Shown here: in pieces, positions 10,185-20,852 of the stretch | How the letters are laid out: every line of letters begins with the position of its first letter | Numbering within the stretch: the stretch's first letter is position 1 | NCBI GenBank assembly: GCA_009746045.1 | Contig: RPFO01000727.1 | Location: forward strand, 1 to 64,000 | Origin: Mesostigma viride | Taxonomy: Eukaryota; Streptophyta; Mesostigmatophyceae; Mesostigmatales; Mesostigmataceae | Direction: 5' to 3' | Length of the DNA stretch: 64,000 nt | Made by a program: the position numbers and the translations under genes | Notes under the pieces: generated by a model | What the model saw: only the letters and a program-made list of their open reading frames with translations | The model's database searches: none | Told to the model about the DNA's origin: nothing

Positions 10185-11735
10185 TATTTATTCATGCCAT
10201 CACCCCCCCACATTTAATGATTAATGCCATCACCCCCAACATTCATTTATTCATGCCATCACACCCCACATTCTTTTATTCATGGCAGCACCCCCCACAT
10301 TTATTTTATTCATGCCATCACCCCCCCACATTTAATTATTAATGCCAGCACCCCCAACATTCATTTATTCATGCCATCACACCCCCACATTCTTTTATTC
10401 ATGGCAGCACCCCCCACATTTATTTATTCATGCCATCACCCCCCCACATTTAATTATTAATGCCAGCACCCCCCAACATTCATTATTCATGCCATCACAC
10501 CCCCACATTCTTTTATTCATGGCAGCACCCCCCACATTTATTTATTCATGCCATCACCCCCCCACATTTAATTATTAATGCCAGCACCCCCCAACATTCA
10601 TTTATTCATGCCATCACACCCCCACATTCTTTTATTCATGGCAGCACCCCCCCACATTTATTTATTCATGCCATCACCCCCCCACATTTAATTATTAATG
10701 CCATCACCCCCCAACATTCATTTATTCATGCCATCACACCCCACATTCTTTTATTCATGGCAGCACCCCCCACATTTATTTATTCATGCCATCACCCCCC
10801 CACATTTAATTATTAATGCCAGCACCCCCCAACATTCATTTATTCATGCCATCACACCCCCACATTCTTTTATTCATGGCAGCACCCCCCCACATTTATT
10901 TATTCATGCCATCACCCCCCCACATTTAATTATTAATGCCAGCACCCCCAACATTCATTTATTCATGCCATCACACCCCCACATTCTTTTATTCATGGCA
11001 GCACCCCCCCACATTTATTTATTCAAGCCATCACCCCCCCACATTTTTTTTTCATGGCAGCACCCCCCACATTTATTTATTCATGCCATCACCCCCCACA
11101 TTTAATTATTAATGCCAGCACCCCCCAACATTCATTTATTCATGCCATCACACCCCCACATTCTTTTATTCATGGCAGCACCCCCCACATATATTTATTC
11201 ATGCCATCACCCCCCCACATTTAATTATTAATGCCAGCGCCCCCCAACATTCATTTATTCATGCCATCACACCCCCACATTCTTTTATTCATGGCAGCAC
11301 CCCCCCACATTTATTTATTCATGCCATCACCCCCCACATTTAATTATTAATGCCAGCACCCCCCAACATTCATTTATTCATGCCATCACACCCCCACATT
11401 CTTTTATTCATGGCAGCACCCCCCCACATTTATTTATTCATGCCATCACCCCCCCACATTTAATTATTAATGCCAGCACCCCCAACATTCATTTATTCAT
11501 GCCATCACACCCCCACATTCTTTTATTCATGGCATCACCCCCCCACATTTATTTATTCATGCCATCACCCCCACATTCTTTTATTCATGGCAGCACCCCC
11601 CCACATTTATTTATTCATGCCATCACCCCCCACATTTAATTATTAATGCCAGCACCCCCCACATGCATTTATACATAGCATCCCCCCCCACATGTATTTA
11701 TACGTAGCTTCCCCCCCCAAATGTATTTATACGTG
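10185..11735 (+). repeat. C-rich minisatellite, 118-bp higher-order unit, mirror of the preceding array
   Basis: Each 118-bp unit contains four diverged subunits of about 29-30 bp built on the pattern TATTCATGCCATCACCCCCC plus ACATT, repeated about 13 times. The last subunits (11655-11735) read ACATGTATTTATACGTAGC, close to the reverse complement of the first array's unit. The two arrays therefore look like inverted, separately evolved relatives meeting near 10182. Confidence 0.93.
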
Positions 11736-11742
11736 GTCGTAA

Positions 11743-12095
11743 GGGTCTCGCTGCGGGTAGACCCTCGGAATTTTGTTTTTGTATTGACGTAAGGGTCTCG
11801 CTGCAGCGAGACCCCAAGGAATGTCAATTTTTCATGTTTTCATGATGGGGGGTCTTTCTTTTCTCACCCTTAAAATGATTTGTTTTTGTATCGGTGTTAG
11901 GGTCTCGCTGCAGCGAGACCCTACGAATGTCGACTTTTAATGTTTGCAAGATGGGAGGGGGCTTTCTTCGCTCACCCTAAAAATGATTTGTTTTTGTTTG
12001 ACGTTAGGGTCTCGCTGCAGCGAGACGCCAAAGTTTTGCATTAAACTAAATGTCCCTTTTAGAATCCACGAAAGGGTCTAGCTGCAGCGAGACCC
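11743..12095. repeat. Cluster of five palindromes 5' of the accessory gene
   Basis: Copies start at 11743, 11793, 11900, 12007 and 12074. Four are separated by similar spacer text (TTTTTGT, AATGTC, TTTTCATG-like words), giving a loose repeat of about 107 bp for three of them. The cluster lies just upstream of the start codon at 12173 and after the minisatellite, so it may include the promoter or a leader intron of the accessory gene. Confidence 0.8.
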
Positions 12096-12172
12096 TCCCC
12101 ATCGTTTTTCTGCCGGCGATTCAGATTCTGAATGACATTTGTGAAACTTGCTTTTTTGATATTGTTCTGCAG

Positions 12173-13319
12173 ATGTCGTCCTCCTATTCCGATTCTGTCA
12201 AGGCCACTCCCGTTTCACCCAAGATGACGTCGAACACCTCGCCCGTAAATGCTCTGGCGAGGTCCCCCCCCACCGAGTCCCCCTCGCCCTCCAAGTCCAA
12301 CTTGCCCCCCAGCGAGTTGGACAGAATTATACCCCCCAACCCTCTCGCTGCTGCGTCTCGCGCTCCGTCCCGCTCTCCGCCCCGTAAGTCTCCATCGCCG
12401 CCCCCAAGTCGGCCGGAGCTACTGCGTCCCGCTCGCCGCCCCGCAAGTCCCCCAAGTCCCCCGCAACTGCGACCCGTTCGCCGAACCGCAAGTCCCCCTC
12501 TCCGCCCAAAGTTCCCCCCGCTACCGCGTCCCGCTCTCCTTCTCGCAAGTCCCCCTCGCCGTCAACCAAGAACCCCGCAACTGCGTCCCGCTCGCCGTCC
12601 CGCTCTCCTTCCCCCAAGTCCCGCTCGCCGCCACCCAAGTCCCCCGCTTCTGCGTCCCGCTCGCCGTCCCCCAAGCATTCCAGTTCTAAGCGTAAGCCTG
12701 CGGCCGAGTGGGTAGAGGAAGACGACCGCACCAAAGAGCTCAGGAAGCTGAGGAAGTCTATCAGTGAGCTTGTTGAGGAGGACGAGCGCGATCAGACTAA
12801 CGGGAGGCCTGAAGACCCGGAATCGCCGGTTCGGGAGTCGCGTCAGAAGCGGTTGTCCGATTTGTTAGCAATGGCCGCAAGCTTTGCTGACGAATACGCG
12901 GCTCTCGACAAGAAGGACAAGGAGAAGGAGAAGGCGGAGAGGGAGGCCATCGAGAAGGCGGAGAGGGAGAGGGTGGAGAGGGAGGAGAAGGAGAGGCTGG
13001 AGAAGGCGGAGAGGGAGGAGGAGGAGAGGGAGTACAAGGAGAAAAAGGCTGCCCAGGAGAAGGAGCACAGGATCCTGGTGGCGAAGCAGAAGGAGGAGGC
13101 GAAGAAGAAGACGGAGGCGGCAGCGAAGGAATTCTTGCGGAGGAGGCCGCTCTTTTTTTGCAGATGCGACAGGAGAGGATGAAGGCGGAAGAGGCCGCGA
13201 GGAAGATGGAGGAGGAGGCTGCGAGGAAGGAGGAGGAGGCTGCGAAGGCAGTTGAGGGGGAGAAGGACGAGAACGGGAGCCCACCCCTTCTTCACGAAGG
13301 ATTTTCAGTCGATTATCAG
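12173..13319 (+). CDS. Accessory gene exon 1: RS/SP-rich region then coiled coil
   Basis: Starts MSSSYSDSVKATPVSPK. About 150 residues follow of repeated SRSP, RKSP and SPKS motifs (12240-12690), like SR splicing factors or chromatin proteins. After a KPAAEWVEEDDR linker there is a long Glu/Lys/Arg/Ala heptad-like stretch (about 12890-13260; KEKAEREAIEKAERE), a strong coiled coil. Frame changes near 12405 (a C-run) and 13140 separate these parts. The exon ends DYQ at the donor GTATGT (13320). Confidence 0.65.
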
Positions 13320-16300
13320 GTATGTTTATTAATGTGAGACGTACATTTTTCAGATGGCTTGAACGGCGTGTGTGTATCGTAGAAAGGGTGGGATTTTATG
13401 TCATACATTGATCGTAAGGGTCTAGCTGCGGAGAGACGTTGACCTAGGAGTTAAGGTTGTTGACGACGACGATGTGTGGCCTTTTTTTTACTCTTGTTGT
13501 CTGCAGCCCGACACGCTGGCCATTCTGAAACAGTACCTGGCTCAGGCTGAGTCTGAGTCTGGGGTGAGTCGTAAAGCCGAAAAGGGCTTGAGAGGCTTGA
13601 TCCGCTTTCTTTCGGCCGAGATAGCGTTTGCAGAGAAGTCCGGTGTCGTCGTGGACCGTCCGGAGTCGGCAGACATAATTTGGAAGAACGACCGCTGGGC
13701 CGTCTTGCATTGTTCGAAGCCACACAGCGAGCCATTCATGGGAAGAGGGTCGTTGGTGACGACATGTATGAGGTTTTGAAGATCGCGCAGTCGTGCATCC
13801 TTAATCTGAAGGAGGATGTCGGACGTTACTTTCCCCGTCGTGCTTTAATATGGTCGACGCTCTTTGATGAGGTTGAAAAGTTCGAGGTCCACATTGGCTT
13901 CACATGCATCGAGGCTTCCTATATGGAAACCTTGAAAACCACTGCGTTGCATCAGCTCTTTAAACTCATGACTGGAGATATGAGAGCGGATTCGAGGGCT
14001 TCACTGTCGGAAGATGAAGTGTTTGATATTGTCAGGCAAGGATTTGTTGACACGTCCAACAGTGACTTATCGTAATTGTGCCGGGAAGAATGAATGACGT
14101 AGGAGGATTGGAGGAGCGCGCACATGAAGTGATCGCGCATTTGGACATGGCAAGAGACCACTTACTGCAATCTTTTGTTAAGTGGCGGACTGACTTTCTT
14201 GTCAGCCCGGACGCCAGCCTTTCGCGGGAAGCGGTCGCTTTCTTTTTGGATTGGGCTGGACAGGTGATCCAAAGTTTCCGGCACCGGGAGGACTTCCATG
14301 TTATTCAGACATATAAGCCATACCGGGAAGTCGTCCAGGAATGGTTGGATCAAATCTCGTTGGTTGATTGTCTCCAGAGTATCCGAACCAAGACAGACAC
14401 GGAGTGGTCTGATTTAGAGGCGGGAGGCCATTGGCAGTCCCTCGAGTTGTTCTTCGAGGCGGAATTGAGGCGGCAACTGGAAAAGGAGAGAGCCCATCAA
14501 GTGCCGATATGGCCTTTGGGGAAGATTTTGAGGAGGTGGAAGTTCTACGTTTCGGTACGTTAACTTGCCGATATCGTTTATCGATTTGGGTTGTTTCCAT
14601 TCCCTGAATAGGGCTCTATATGCTGACCAACCTTCATGGTTTGTCCTGTCATATCATGCAGGGGGGCTCCATGCCAGGGGACGTATCGGAGGATTTACCT
14701 AATTTGTCAGACTTGGTTGATAAGGTGGGTGCTTGTCCGTCGAGTTTCCACGAGCATCTTACATGGGGTCTAGCTGCAGGTAGACCCTCACCCTTTTATT
14801 GAGACTGACATGTTCGGCTAATTTCAACGGTGCCCCCAACCAATCTGTTGTCTTTTTTCAGGGGGCGGCTGCGGCGATGGCTGTTGACAGTGCTGGTATT
14901 TGGTCTGGACTCGAGATGGAAATGGTAAGCATTAAACGATATCCGGATGTCTGCATTTCGCCTGAAGTTTTAGTGAGCGCATTATGCGAAATATACAAAT
15001 GTCGACTAATTTTGATTTCCAATGAGCTGTCGTATTCGGTGTTGACAGGCGGGGGGTTTGGCCTCAGCAGGCGCTGCCGGAGAGGAAGAAAACGCTGGAG
15101 GAGATGAGGATGGGGGGGATGAAAACGCTGGAGGAGATGAGGATGGGGGAGACGCTGAGGGAGAAGTGGCTGTGCAGGTACGTTCATCCGCCGCGAGTTC
15201 GTGTGATTTTTTTCGTGCTGAGGGGTATCTCCGCAGAGAGACGATGGTGCAACAATCGAACTGAGGTCAAGTCCCTTCTTGTTCGTTTTTTTTTGTCATG
15301 CAGGCGGGGGCTGTCGCTGGGGGTACTGCGGGGGGGAAGGCGGCGAAGCCCCATTGACTGAGCATGAAAGGGAAAAGCTGGATTCCCGCAAGAAGGTTGC
15401 GAAGGATCATATTATTGCTGTTGGCCTGATCATGCTTAAGTCTCCGCCCGATGGCGTCGATTCGGAGGGACCTGCGGGGTCCGAGTTTCGCAAGTACCTG
15501 ACACGACTTGAGGCGGAAGTCGATGCCGATTTCGATACGGAGGTGTTGGGTGACGCTACCTTTAAGAGTGAATTGGCATATGAATTTGTAAATCTGGTGA
15601 AGTCGAAAGCCACCAAGAATTTCAAGTGGCAGCCTAAGGAGTACTCAGAGGCAAAGGTTGACAAGATCGAGAAATTCATGAAGGCTGATTTTCGTCGTCG
15701 GGCCGCTGAGGGAAAAAGGGCGCTGAATGCGGTGGCAAAGGCCAACAGTAAGAAGAACGCGGAGGCGAAGGCGGCGGAGAAGGAGGCGAAGAAGGCGGAG
15801 AAGGAGAAGGCTAAGGAGGCCAAGAAGCAGCAGAAAACTGGACAGGTACGATTGTTGTGAAAATTTAGACCTCTCGCTGCGGGTAGACGCTGACTGGCTG
15901 CGGGACTTGGTGTTTAGTGTCAGTAAGGTATTATTCCAACAGAACTTTGTTCGTCCCTGAACAGGATGTCGTGGTCGGCCTAAAGATTACTGACTTGAGC
16001 AAATCCTGCGGTCCTTTTCGATTTTTTACTTCAGGATGACGGGGGGGACGAAGACGCCACGGTGGAGAAGAAGTTACCTGGTCATGACGCCGTGTTCGCG
16101 CTGGTGAAGGATATGCTCAAGTACTGCTCGAGTAGGCGGATGGCGGACGTCGATGACCTGCCAAACTGGCCCGAGTTCTCCCCCTTTCTTGAGCTGCTCC
16201 GGTCACTCAACAAGCTTTTTAAGGAGGGGGTGCTCACGAGCAGTGGGAACCCGGACACCGACCCTATCATTGAAAGCTGGAAGCCTTCGAAAAAGGTCGA

Positions 16301-19300
16301 CTCGAACAAGGAGGTCAGGGACCAGAACATCCGGAAGGCCAATACTCTCAGGGAAACGCGTTGGATTCGGCCGGCCGATTTTAAGCAGACCGGATGTTTC
16401 AGTATGCGGATCCAGACGGTCAACGCGCTTATTTTGCCAGAGGCTTTGAGGCAGCGGCGTTTAAACCTTGAAACCATTAAGGAGAACGGCCGCATTCTCC
16501 TCAATGCGCGGGACAACGCCTTGCACTTCAAGGTTGTTGTCCCGGTCTGGCAGTTCCCTTTCCAGGCGCTTGCCGAATCTCAACCTGACCTGTTCGACAA
16601 GCAAATCTTGTGCATGCCGGATTTCGTCAAGTGGCTGAAGCATTCACCACGGCGCCAAGATTGACGCGGAGGATGTGGGGTCCAGGTACTTCCGGCCCCT
16701 TTCGGATACTGAAGTCGACGTGTGGCTTAACACGGAGTCCACCACCTCTTTCCTCGCGAGAGGACTTGAGTGGCGTACCTACGCCAGGGTGGACGAGGTG
16801 GCCGCAGTTTTGCCTCAGGAGATCGAGGGCAGTCGGGTTTTTCAACCTGCTGTGCAATACTGCGATGAAGTCCTACGATCCGAAATTTTTTGAGGAACGG
16901 GTACCGGTACCGTATCTGGTTCTCCGGTACGCGGTGGTGGATGGGAACCACTACTTTAAGGGGTTAAAGTCGTTTCTCAGGGGGCCGGATGGCGGGTGGG
17001 GAGAGGTTCGGGCAATGATGTGCGAGGGTGGGGCGGAGTCCAATTTCGCAAATACTCCTAAGGAGGCGGAGCACGCCTTCCAGGACCTGTTGCGGAAATT
17101 CCGTGGTGGTTACATGGGTACGAACGTCATTCTTCTCAAGGGTGGCGACCTGCTCCCGTCGTGGAGTGAGCTGCGAAATCTACCTAAGGCAAAAGAAGAT
17201 GTAAGCTATCTATTTTGGCAGGGTCTAGCTGCGGGTAGACCCTCGGAATTTTCGTGGTTGTTTTTTGTGTGCGCTTCAAGTTTTTTGCGAGGGTCTCGCT
17301 GCAGCTAGACCCTCTCCTTTTTTTTGTTGGAATTTTCGTTGCGTATTGTCGGCCGTTTCTTTTTCGAATTTTGTTAGGGTCTATCCGCAGCTATACCCCT
17401 CGCCTTTTATGACTGAGTTTTGTCGTTGCTCGCTCGATGTTAATTGATGTCGCAGGCGGTGCTGACCGGCAAGCTGGAGAAGCTGTTCGACATCGCCAAG
17501 GGGGCGAATTCGGAGGACTTAGCCGTGGCGGATCGTACGCTGGGCCAGGCGTTGCTTGACGTGTGGAACTACAACAAGCTATATCTATACGGCAAAGTCA
17601 CGCGTGGGAAGGGCCACTATATTGCGGATGGCCACTACACCAATCTGCTCACGTACATCCTCCCGGCTATGCGGCAAGCGGGGGGAAGGGAAGGGAATGT
17701 GGAGCCGGCAGCGGTGGATGTACACGAGGAGGAAGCAGAAGGAAAGAAAAAGCCGGCCCACAGCATTGCTTCAGTGCATTCCGCTTACAGTCGCACGCTG
17801 GCCAACACGTTTCTCCGTCTGACACAGGAGCAGACTGATGATCCTGCCTCAACGAAACCCGCGCCTGAGGAGGTGATGATGCAAAGGTGCAAATTCGCCA
17901 ATGCAGAGGGGGAGAAGAAAGGCCAGAAGGTCTCTTGGACTTCTTTCAGGAACTTGGCCAGCCTTCCTATGATGGACGCCGTGATCGATTGCATCATGAG
18001 CTGCCAGGTTGGACCGGAAAAGCTCACCAAGTTGGTGGAGATCGCCAAGGATGTGCTGGAGTGCCTGCGGCTGACCATTTGCGCCAGATTCAAGGAGGAT
18101 GAGACGCTGGAAGCGCAATGCAAGGACGCAAATGGCAAGGAGTTTGTGGCGTCTCATATTTTCGAACTCGTCTTCAATCTCCATCCTCTCGCTCGGCCGG
18201 TCGGCAGGAAGGAGATTGTGGCCAGATACCGGGAATTTTGGGATGTGGCCGTCATCATAACGAGGAACATCGCCTACCTTCTTAAAGCCAAAAAACACGC
18301 CGCACATCTGAGGATTCCGAGAAAGGATATCAGTAATGGCAAGATCGACTTTCAGGAGATTCTGCTAAAAGAGAGCGAGGACAAGACGGTGGGTTTGGCA
18401 CTTTTGGCTCCGGAAGCGTTCAGGAAGTACGCTCCAAAAGTTGGATTACTCGAAGGGGGGGTGAAGGAGGCGGCGATGAAGGGGCCGGTGAAGGGGCTGG
18501 AGAAGGGAAGGGAAAGGGGAAGGAGACGGAGGCGAAGAAGGAGAGGAGGCGAAGGAGGAGGAGGAGTGGGACGTGAAGTATGAGTGGCAGAGTGTGGACT
18601 GGGGCCGTCGCCGGGTCTGGTTTTGCTGTCAGGAACTAGACGGTGATGATGATGACAAGTCGCTCGTCAAGCAGGTGGCAGGCGAGGTTGCCTCAGCTTC
18701 AGCCCGCCCCTTTCCCTTGGGCAGGTCCCTTCCGTGCCTGAGCCTGCTGAACTTGGCGAACATTTGGGGTGATAAGTGGAGTAACTTTCAGTCCAGGTGG
18801 TGGGCGTTCGGTCCTTGCCCGAGAATCGGACATTCCCCAACCGGGCGGGATGTACGATCATGTGCTGAAGGCTTGCGCCCACGAGTTTTTCTCCAGGTTC
18901 GAACCGATGGTGATCGTGTTTGGTACCGAGACGGAGATTAAGGGGTTTCAAGAGATAGTGGAAAGGATCGGGAAAGGGAGTGAATTGTGGGAGCGGCTTG
19001 AACAGGGGGAAGGTGATGGGGGGCCTAGGCTCGGAAGGGCGAAGAAGCGAAAAGCTTCCCACGAAGCTGGGGGATTGTCCGCCGTGGTGGAGAGGGATGA
19101 CCAACAGTTGTTGGAGGGAGGGGATGGAGGGGATGGAGGTCCGGCAGGAGGGTCTAACCGCGGAGAGACCCCCGTCGAGGTCAGAACGCAGCAGGCCGAA
19201 CAGATGACGGGGCCTGAAGGTGATTCGGATCCGCCTGCGGCGAAGAAGCCCGCTTCTCAAGTGACTCGACGGGCAGTCGTGTCACTTGTTGAGGATGATG

Positions 19301-20631
19301 GAGGTGGGCCTTCCAAGCCTGCCGCGTCGCAGCCCGTTTTTCAGGTTCCGAAGAAGCAGCTTCGGGTTCCCCCGGCGACTCTGCCCACCCCGGCGCCTCT
19401 GCCCAGTTCTCAGGTACCGAAGAAGCAGCTTCGGGTTCCCCCGCCGACTCTGGCCATTTCTCAGGTACCGAAGAAGCAGCTTCGTAAGCCAGTTGTGGCA
19501 GTGGCTGATTCGGACGACGATGCTGAGGAGGAGGAGGAGGAGGAGGACGACGATGCTGAGGAGGAGGAGGGGGAGGAGGAGGAGGAGGAGGAGGAGGAGC
19601 AGCACGTTGCTACCAAGAAATCCGCCAAGGGTGGGAAGGCTGCGGAGCACGTTGCTTCCAAGAAATCGGCCAAGGTGGGGAAGCCTCCCAAGCCTGCCCT
19701 GCCTCAGAAACGGCGTCGAAAAGCAGTTGTGCTTTCAGATTCGGACGATGAGGAGGAGAAGGAGGAGGAGGATGGCGGCGGAGAGGAGGAGGACGGGGGA
19801 AAGGAGCGCGTTGCTTCCAAGAAGTTACCCAAGACCGCGAAGACTGCCAAGGTTGCCGAGCCCGCCAAACCCGCCCCGGCGCCTGCCCCCCACCCCCAGA
19901 CGGGGTCTACCTGCGAGCAGAGGTCGAAGGAAAAGGCCAAAAAGGGTAAGAAAAAATCTGCGAGTGAATTCTGGTATGTAGAGTGTTTTGATTTTTTACG
20001 GTTGGCAGTCCGATTTCTACTAACTCGATTTTAGTCATGCGTTGATGGCATGATCGGTTTGCTCGCAGGTAATGAGGATGTGGAGCAGTTACTTCGCTTG
20101 GCTAATGTGGCGGTGGGCTTCGGACCAGCGGCTGTACATGCTGACACTTCCGGACGGGAGGAGCCTAAGGGGGCGGAAGACAGTCAGGCGGGCGATGAGG
20201 ATGATGACAAGCCCACGTTGGAAATGAGACTTATGGACGGGGAAATGGGGTTCGGAGCACCAGAGGCCTTTTGGTGTGATGGGTGGACTTTAGCCATTAT
20301 GCAAGCAGGGAACAAGGATACGGCTACGCCAATGTATGCCAAGCTAGAAGACGTCATGCTTTATGGGCAGGTGTCTGGATACGACACCAAGTGGAGGGAC
20401 GTCGCATTTAAGTTTTTCGCTGAGGGGGAGAAGGGAGGGAAGTTGAAGAACAAGTTGTGGTGGATGCCGCTGGACTACGCGATGAAGGTGGTAAAGCTGA
20501 CGGATGGCAAGAGCTGGAAGGATGTGGAAGTCTGGGCGCCTGCAAAGGAGATCGATAAGAAGAGGAGGAACTCGAAAACGGAACAGCAGATCGCGGAAGC
20601 GAAATTACGGAAGAGGCCCTCGAAAGTGTGA
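12173..20631 (+). CDS. Very long multi-exon accessory gene of the giant transposon, function unknown
   Basis: One gene of at least nine exons is inferred. Start ATG 12173 follows TTCTGCAG. Introns: 13320-13506, 14555-14661, 14725-14861, 14925-15048, 15178-15303, 15846-16034, 17201-17455 and 19974-20068, all GT...AG. The region around 18580-18830 is unresolved. The stop is TGA at 20631. The product would exceed 2000 aa: an RS/SP-rich N-terminus, a charged coiled coil, several folded segments, a very acidic Lys-rich linker and a basic tail. Single-base frameshifts occur near 12405, 13140, 13745, 14070, 15355, 16640, 16845 and 18500, mostly at homopolymers. The RS, acidic and basic character suggests a nuclear protein. 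No known domain is recognised, and two or more genes are possible. Confidence 0.6.
13507..14554 (+). CDS. Accessory gene exon 2, globular segment
   Basis: Follows a TGTCTGCAG acceptor. It reads PDTLAILKQYLAQAESESG and, after a frame change near 13745, a helical segment (VVGDDMYEVLKIAQSCILNL...EVEKFEVHIGFTC...HQLFKLMTGDM). After a second frame change near 14070 it continues as EERAHEVIAHLDMARDHLLQ and WRTDFLVSPDASLSREAVAFF to FYVS at the donor GTACGT. No family is recognised. Confidence 0.6.
14662..15845 (+). CDS. Accessory gene exons 3-6
   Basis: There are three short exons (14662-14724, 14862-14924, 15049-15177) and one longer exon (15304-15845). The 15049 exon holds two copies of a short acidic repeat (ENAGGDEDGGD). 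The last exon has a helical segment (LTEHEREKLDSRKKVAKDHI; EFRKYLTRLEAEVDADFD) and a Lys/Ala/Glu-rich tail (AEAKAAEKEAKKAEKEKAKE). Introns between them carry palindrome copies at 14766 and 15223. One frameshift occurs at a C-run near 15355. Confidence 0.6.
16035..17200 (+). CDS. Accessory gene exon 7, best-conserved-looking globular segment
   Basis: Acidic start (DDGGDEDATVEKK), then a long folded-looking region: WPEFSPFLELLRSLNKLF, ETRWIRPADFKQTGCFSMR, HFKVVVPVWQFPFQAL, RYFRPLSDTEVDVWLNTES, SYDPKFFEERVPVPYLVLRY and GGYMGTNVILLKGGDLLPS. Two frame changes (about 16640 and 16845) interrupt it. Ends KED at the donor GTAAGC. It has no recognised domain, but is the best query region for a profile search. 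Confidence 0.6.
17456..18660 (+). CDS. Accessory gene exon 8
   Basis: After an intron carrying three palindromes (17221, 17291, 17377), the frame reads AVLTGKLEKLFDIAKGANSE, LLDVWNYNKLYLYGKVTRGK and a helical region (MMDAVIDCIMSCQVGPEKLT; KEIVARYREFWDVAVIITRN). Near 18500 a G-run frameshift separates a basic frame from an acidic one (EEAKEEEEWDVKYEWQ), which continues through WFCCQELDGDDDDK. No family is recognised. Confidence 0.6.
18835..20631 (+). CDS. Accessory gene 3' exons: short folded segment, acidic/basic linker, C-terminal domain
   Basis: Begins GGMYDHVLKACAHEFFSRFE, followed by a low-complexity nuclear-type region. That region has three VPKKQLR repeats (19340-19490), long Asp/Glu runs (19510-19600, 19740-19800) and repeated VASKKSAK motifs. 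A palindrome copy is translated at 19150. Intron 19974-20068 (GTATGT...CAG) joins a final exon (FWCDGWTLAIMQAGNKD, KLWWMPLDYAMKVVKLTDG) with a basic end (KKRRNSKTEQQ). Stop at 20629-20631, about 290 bp before the right transposon end. Confidence 0.6.
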
Positions 20632-20852
20632 GGGAAAGTTAGCACTTGGACATGCGCTGGCAATGCTCGTCCTATGGTTAATACAAAGGTTAGGATGATG
20701 TCGAGTCTCTCCACGTAAAATTTACATGAATTACTAACTTTCAAGCCTCTCGATGTGGAATGTACGCTCAAATTGACATGAATTAAGCATTATGACACCA
20801 AATTAGCTCGAAAATACGCGATCGGACGCCAAATTCGCGCGAAAAAAAGATA

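Larger units (their letters stand above)
3861..19926. repeat. Family of about 25 dispersed 22-bp palindromes centred on CTGCAG
   Basis: The consensus core is GTCTMGCTGCAGCKAGAC, flanked by GG and CC. Perfect or near-perfect copies start at 6781, 6875, 6964, 11793, 11900, 12007, 12074, 14766 and 17291. Variants start at 3861, 3933, 4012, 4091, 4177, 5124, 7018, 7408, 7819, 11743, 13418, 15223, 15868, 17221, 17377, 19150 and 19903. All lie inside the 19.6-kb transposon; I found none in the LINE, LTR or 55-64 kb regions. At least thirteen sit in predicted introns. They are not tandem and have no fixed spacing, apart from one 79-bp array. Candidate functions are transposase or regulator binding sites, RNA hairpins, or mobile hairpins. 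Confidence 0.85.

Noticed and set aside
8540-10342. Three overlapping plus-strand ORFs of 529-600 codons
   Set aside because: They are translations of the 31-bp minisatellite in all three frames; the unit lacks stop codons. No gene-like composition.
10224-11105. Several 78-135 codon ORFs rich in His, Pro and Ser
   Set aside because: Translations of the 118-bp repeat unit, not genes.
8583-11735. Regular repeats that might be a CRISPR array
   Set aside because: Units are contiguous minisatellite copies with no unique spacers, and the genome is eukaryotic.
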